From Wenzhouxiangella sp. (lineage in GTDB: Bacteria; Pseudomonadota; Gammaproteobacteria; Xanthomonadales; Wenzhouxiangellaceae), in NCBI GenBank assembly GCA_007116585.1, contig SKIE01000130.1, positions 1 through 8,021 of the forward strand: a DNA stretch of 8,021 nt. Reading direction: 5' to 3'. Positions 7,147 to 8,021 of this stretch are shown piece after piece. The notes beneath the pieces are model-generated. The model saw only the letters and a program-made list of their open reading frames with translations. It was not told where the DNA came from and searched no databases. Within the stretch, counting starts at the first letter, position 1; each line of letters opens with the position of its first letter. The translations under genes and the position numbers were made by a program.

Positions 7147-7188
7147 GCACGTGCCACCCGGTACTGCCGGGTGGTCGTGACTGGCAAT
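7134..7188 (+). other. Long imperfect hairpin filling the rpsA-ihfB gap
   Basis: The tip is a perfect 8-bp stem, CCACCCGG (7154-7161) with CCGGGTGG (7167-7174), and a TACTG loop. Below it CACG (7148-7151) pairs with CGTG (7176-7179), and the base is ATTGCCGG (7134-7141) with CTGGCAAT (7181-7188; one G-U). No T-run follows, so it is not a standard intrinsic terminator. It is more likely an attenuating, processing or mRNA-stabilising structure. It ends 5 nt before the ihfB ribosome-binding site. Confidence 0.6.
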
Positions 7189-7193
7189 AGTTC

Positions 7194-7203
7194 AGGGAGA
7201 GGG
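7194..7203 (+). promoter_or_regulatory. ihfB ribosome-binding site
   Basis: AGGGAGAGGG is a purine-rich Shine-Dalgarno with its GGGAG core 6 nt before the ihfB ATG. It is one of the two strong ribosome sites in the window and lies just outside the preceding hairpin, so it stays accessible in that fold. Confidence 0.7.
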
Positions 7204-7205
7204 CC

Positions 7206-7493
7206 ATGACCAAATCCGAGTTGATCGAACGTCTGGCAACAGAACAGACGCATCTCAATCAGACCGATGTCGAGCTGGCGGTGCGCAGTATTCTGGAGCA
7301 GTTGAGCAGGGCGCTTGCAGAAGGCGAGCGGGTCGAAATCCGCGGCTTCGGCAGCTTTTCTCTACACTATCGTCCGCCCCGGATGGGCCGCAACCCCAAG
7401 ACCGGGGACGCCGTGGCGCTTCCGGGCAAGCATGTCCCGCACTTTAAGCCAGGCAAGGAACTGCGCGAGCGTGTCGATCACGGCGCGAGCTGA
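7206..7493 (+). CDS. ihfB: Integration host factor subunit beta
   Basis: A 95-aa HU/IHF-family DNA-bending protein (E. coli IHF-beta is 94 aa). It pairs with IHF-alpha, encoded elsewhere, to make sharp bends at specific sites in promoters, origins and recombination sites. The N-terminal helices [16 protein letters not shown] are nearly identical to the family. [14 protein letters not shown] (46-59) and GRNPKTGD (61-68) form the beta arm, with the intercalating proline at Pro64 as in E. coli. [13 protein letters not shown] closes the body. GRNPKTGD and PHFKPGKEL are family hallmarks that support IHF-beta over HU. It follows rpsA, the conserved order in gammaproteobacteria, after a structured 71-nt gap and a strong ribosome site. 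It is probably read in part from rpsA transcripts and in part from a promoter I cannot identify. Confidence 0.97.
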   Translation: MTKSELIERLATEQTHLNQTDVELAVRSILEQLSRALAEGERVEIRGFGSFSLHYRPPRMGRNPKTGDAVALPGKHVPHFKPGKELRERVDHGAS

Positions 7494-7505
7494 CGTAGCG
7501 TTCTG

Positions 7506-7778
7506 ATGTACCGCTGGATTCTCCTTCTTTCAATGCTGCTCGCCGCCGCCCTGGGGCTGGTTGTCGGTGTGCTCAACCCTGATCCTGTGGCCCTGGATCT
7601 TGCCTTGGTCGAGCCCGAATTGCCGCTGGGTGGGCTGGTGCTCACCGTTTTTGCCCTGGGCGTGGTGGCCGGTCTGCTGGTCTTCTGGGTCATGTTCGAT
7701 CTGCCGGCCCGTCTTAGCCGTCGCGGCAGGGAACGCAGAAAGGACAAAGCGGCCGGCCTGCCGGCCCGCAATGACTGA
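7506..7778 (+). CDS. lapA: LPS assembly protein LapA (DUF1049 membrane protein)
   Basis: A 90-aa inner-membrane protein. Two hydrophobic segments lie at about residues 4-22 and 42-64. They flank the family's LNPDPVALDL (23-32) and a short ELPLG turn, and the C-terminus is basic and cytoplasmic (RLSRRGRERRKDK, 69-81). This is the layout of the LapA/YciS family, about 100 aa. In E. coli LapA works with LapB to tune LPS synthesis through FtsH-dependent turnover of LpxC. The start is the first ATG after ihfB, 12 nt beyond its stop and directly before the hydrophobic stretch. No clear Shine-Dalgarno precedes it. The stop overlaps the lapB start by 8 nt. Assignment rests on topology, the NPxPV motif and position between ihfB and lapB. 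Confidence 0.88.
   Translation: MYRWILLLSMLLAAALGLVVGVLNPDPVALDLALVEPELPLGGLVLTVFALGVVAGLLVFWVMFDLPARLSRRGRERRKDKAAGLPARND
7751..7766 (+). other. GC-rich stem-loop just before the lapB start
   Basis: GGCCGG (7751-7756) and CCGGCC (7761-7766) form a perfect 6-bp stem with a CCTG loop. It lies in the last codons of lapA and ends 4 nt before the lapB ATG. lapB has no visible Shine-Dalgarno. The hairpin could force lapB translation to depend on ribosomes completing lapA. Chance in GC-rich coding DNA is the alternative. Confidence 0.4.
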
Positions 7779-8021
7779 ACTGACGGTTCTTTTCGTGCTG
7801 CTGCCGCTGGCTGCGGTCAGCGGCTGGCTGGTTGGGCGCGGTGCCACACAGCGCAGGAACCGGCAGCGCCGCGAGCTTTCCAGCCAGTACTTTCGCGGCA
7901 TCAATTATCTTCTGAACGAAGAGTCCGACAAGGCCATCGAGGAGTTTCTCAAGCTGGCCGAAGTCAATCGAGATACGGTGGATACCCACCTTGCCCTGGG
8001 CACGCTGTTTCGACGGCGGGG
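7771..8021 (+). CDS. lapB: LPS assembly protein LapB, N-terminal part (truncated by window end)
   Basis: The first 83 codons of LapB (formerly YciM), a protein of about 390 aa in E. coli. Residues 3-23 are a single N-terminal membrane anchor ending in WLVGRG. A basic linker (QRRNRQRR) follows. The start of the first TPR repeat, YFRGINYLLNEESDKAIEEFLKLAEVNRDTVDTHLALGTLFRRR (two adjoining parts, 40-83), closely resembles E. coli LapB. The remaining TPRs and the C-terminal rubredoxin-like metal site lie beyond the window. In E. coli LapB promotes FtsH degradation of LpxC, limiting lipid A synthesis, and links LPS synthesis with transport. The ATG 7771 start lies inside the lapA stop region (ATGACTGA, 8-nt overlap) with no visible ribosome site, so it is probably translated by coupling to lapA. 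Confidence 0.93.
   Translation, partial: MTELTVLFVLLPLAAVSGWLVGRGATQRRNRQRRELSSQYFRGINYLLNEESDKAIEEFLKLAEVNRDTVDTHLALGTLFRRR

Noticed and set aside
7154..7174. An intrinsic terminator after rpsA
   Set aside because: The stem is strong, but the following bases (TCGTGACTGG) contain no T-run, and ihfB is expected to be co-transcribed at least in part.

Overview
This is an ordinary, tightly packed core-genome segment of a gammaproteobacterium. Every gene lies on the + strand. The gene order is serC - pheA - hisC - aroA - cmk - rpsA - ihfB - lapA - lapB (the last runs off the end). This is the classical gammaproteobacterial 'aromatic supraoperon' joined to the rpsA-ihfB-lapAB block. By eye the DNA is GC-rich (roughly 60% or more), with strong third-position GC bias; that bias explains the many long antisense open frames. 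The AroQ-PheA fusion, a hisC placed inside the operon, a class II-like AroA and an IHF-beta ending in a [17 protein letters not shown] tail point away from Enterobacterales. They suggest a Pseudomonas/Xanthomonas-like or other deep gammaproteobacterial lineage. This placement is inference, not a species call.

Bases 1-5327 hold five biosynthetic genes joined by overlaps. serC/pheA overlap by 8 nt, pheA/hisC by 4 nt, hisC/aroA by 4 nt and aroA/cmk by 4 nt (the last through a TTG start). Together they make phosphoserine (serine and PLP supply), the last shikimate step but one (EPSP), prephenate and phenylpyruvate, an aromatic/histidinol-phosphate aminotransferase, and CMP/dCMP kinase. No tyrA lies between hisC and aroA, where relatives such as Pseudomonas carry it.

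Bases 5328-5460 are the only sizeable non-coding stretch (133 nt). It can be folded by eye into a series of hairpins separated by A/T-rich linkers, followed by a poorly spaced Shine-Dalgarno sequence. This resembles the autoregulated rpsA leader known from E. coli. rpsA itself (557 aa, six S1 domains) occupies 5461-7134.

Bases 7135-7205 form a 71-nt junction that is almost entirely inverted repeat. Two mutually exclusive stem-loops compete for the same 7-nt element just after the rpsA stop codon. ihfB, lapA and the first 83 codons of lapB follow. They supply a nucleoid protein and the inner-membrane proteins that control LPS synthesis.

I found no mobile element, CRISPR array, tRNA, rRNA or obviously foreign gene. 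The points of interest are RNA structures at gene junctions, an unusual Walker A residue in CMK, mixed class motifs in AroA, and the missing tyrA. I see no sign of a wholly new system. No stretch longer than 300 bases lacks a gene.
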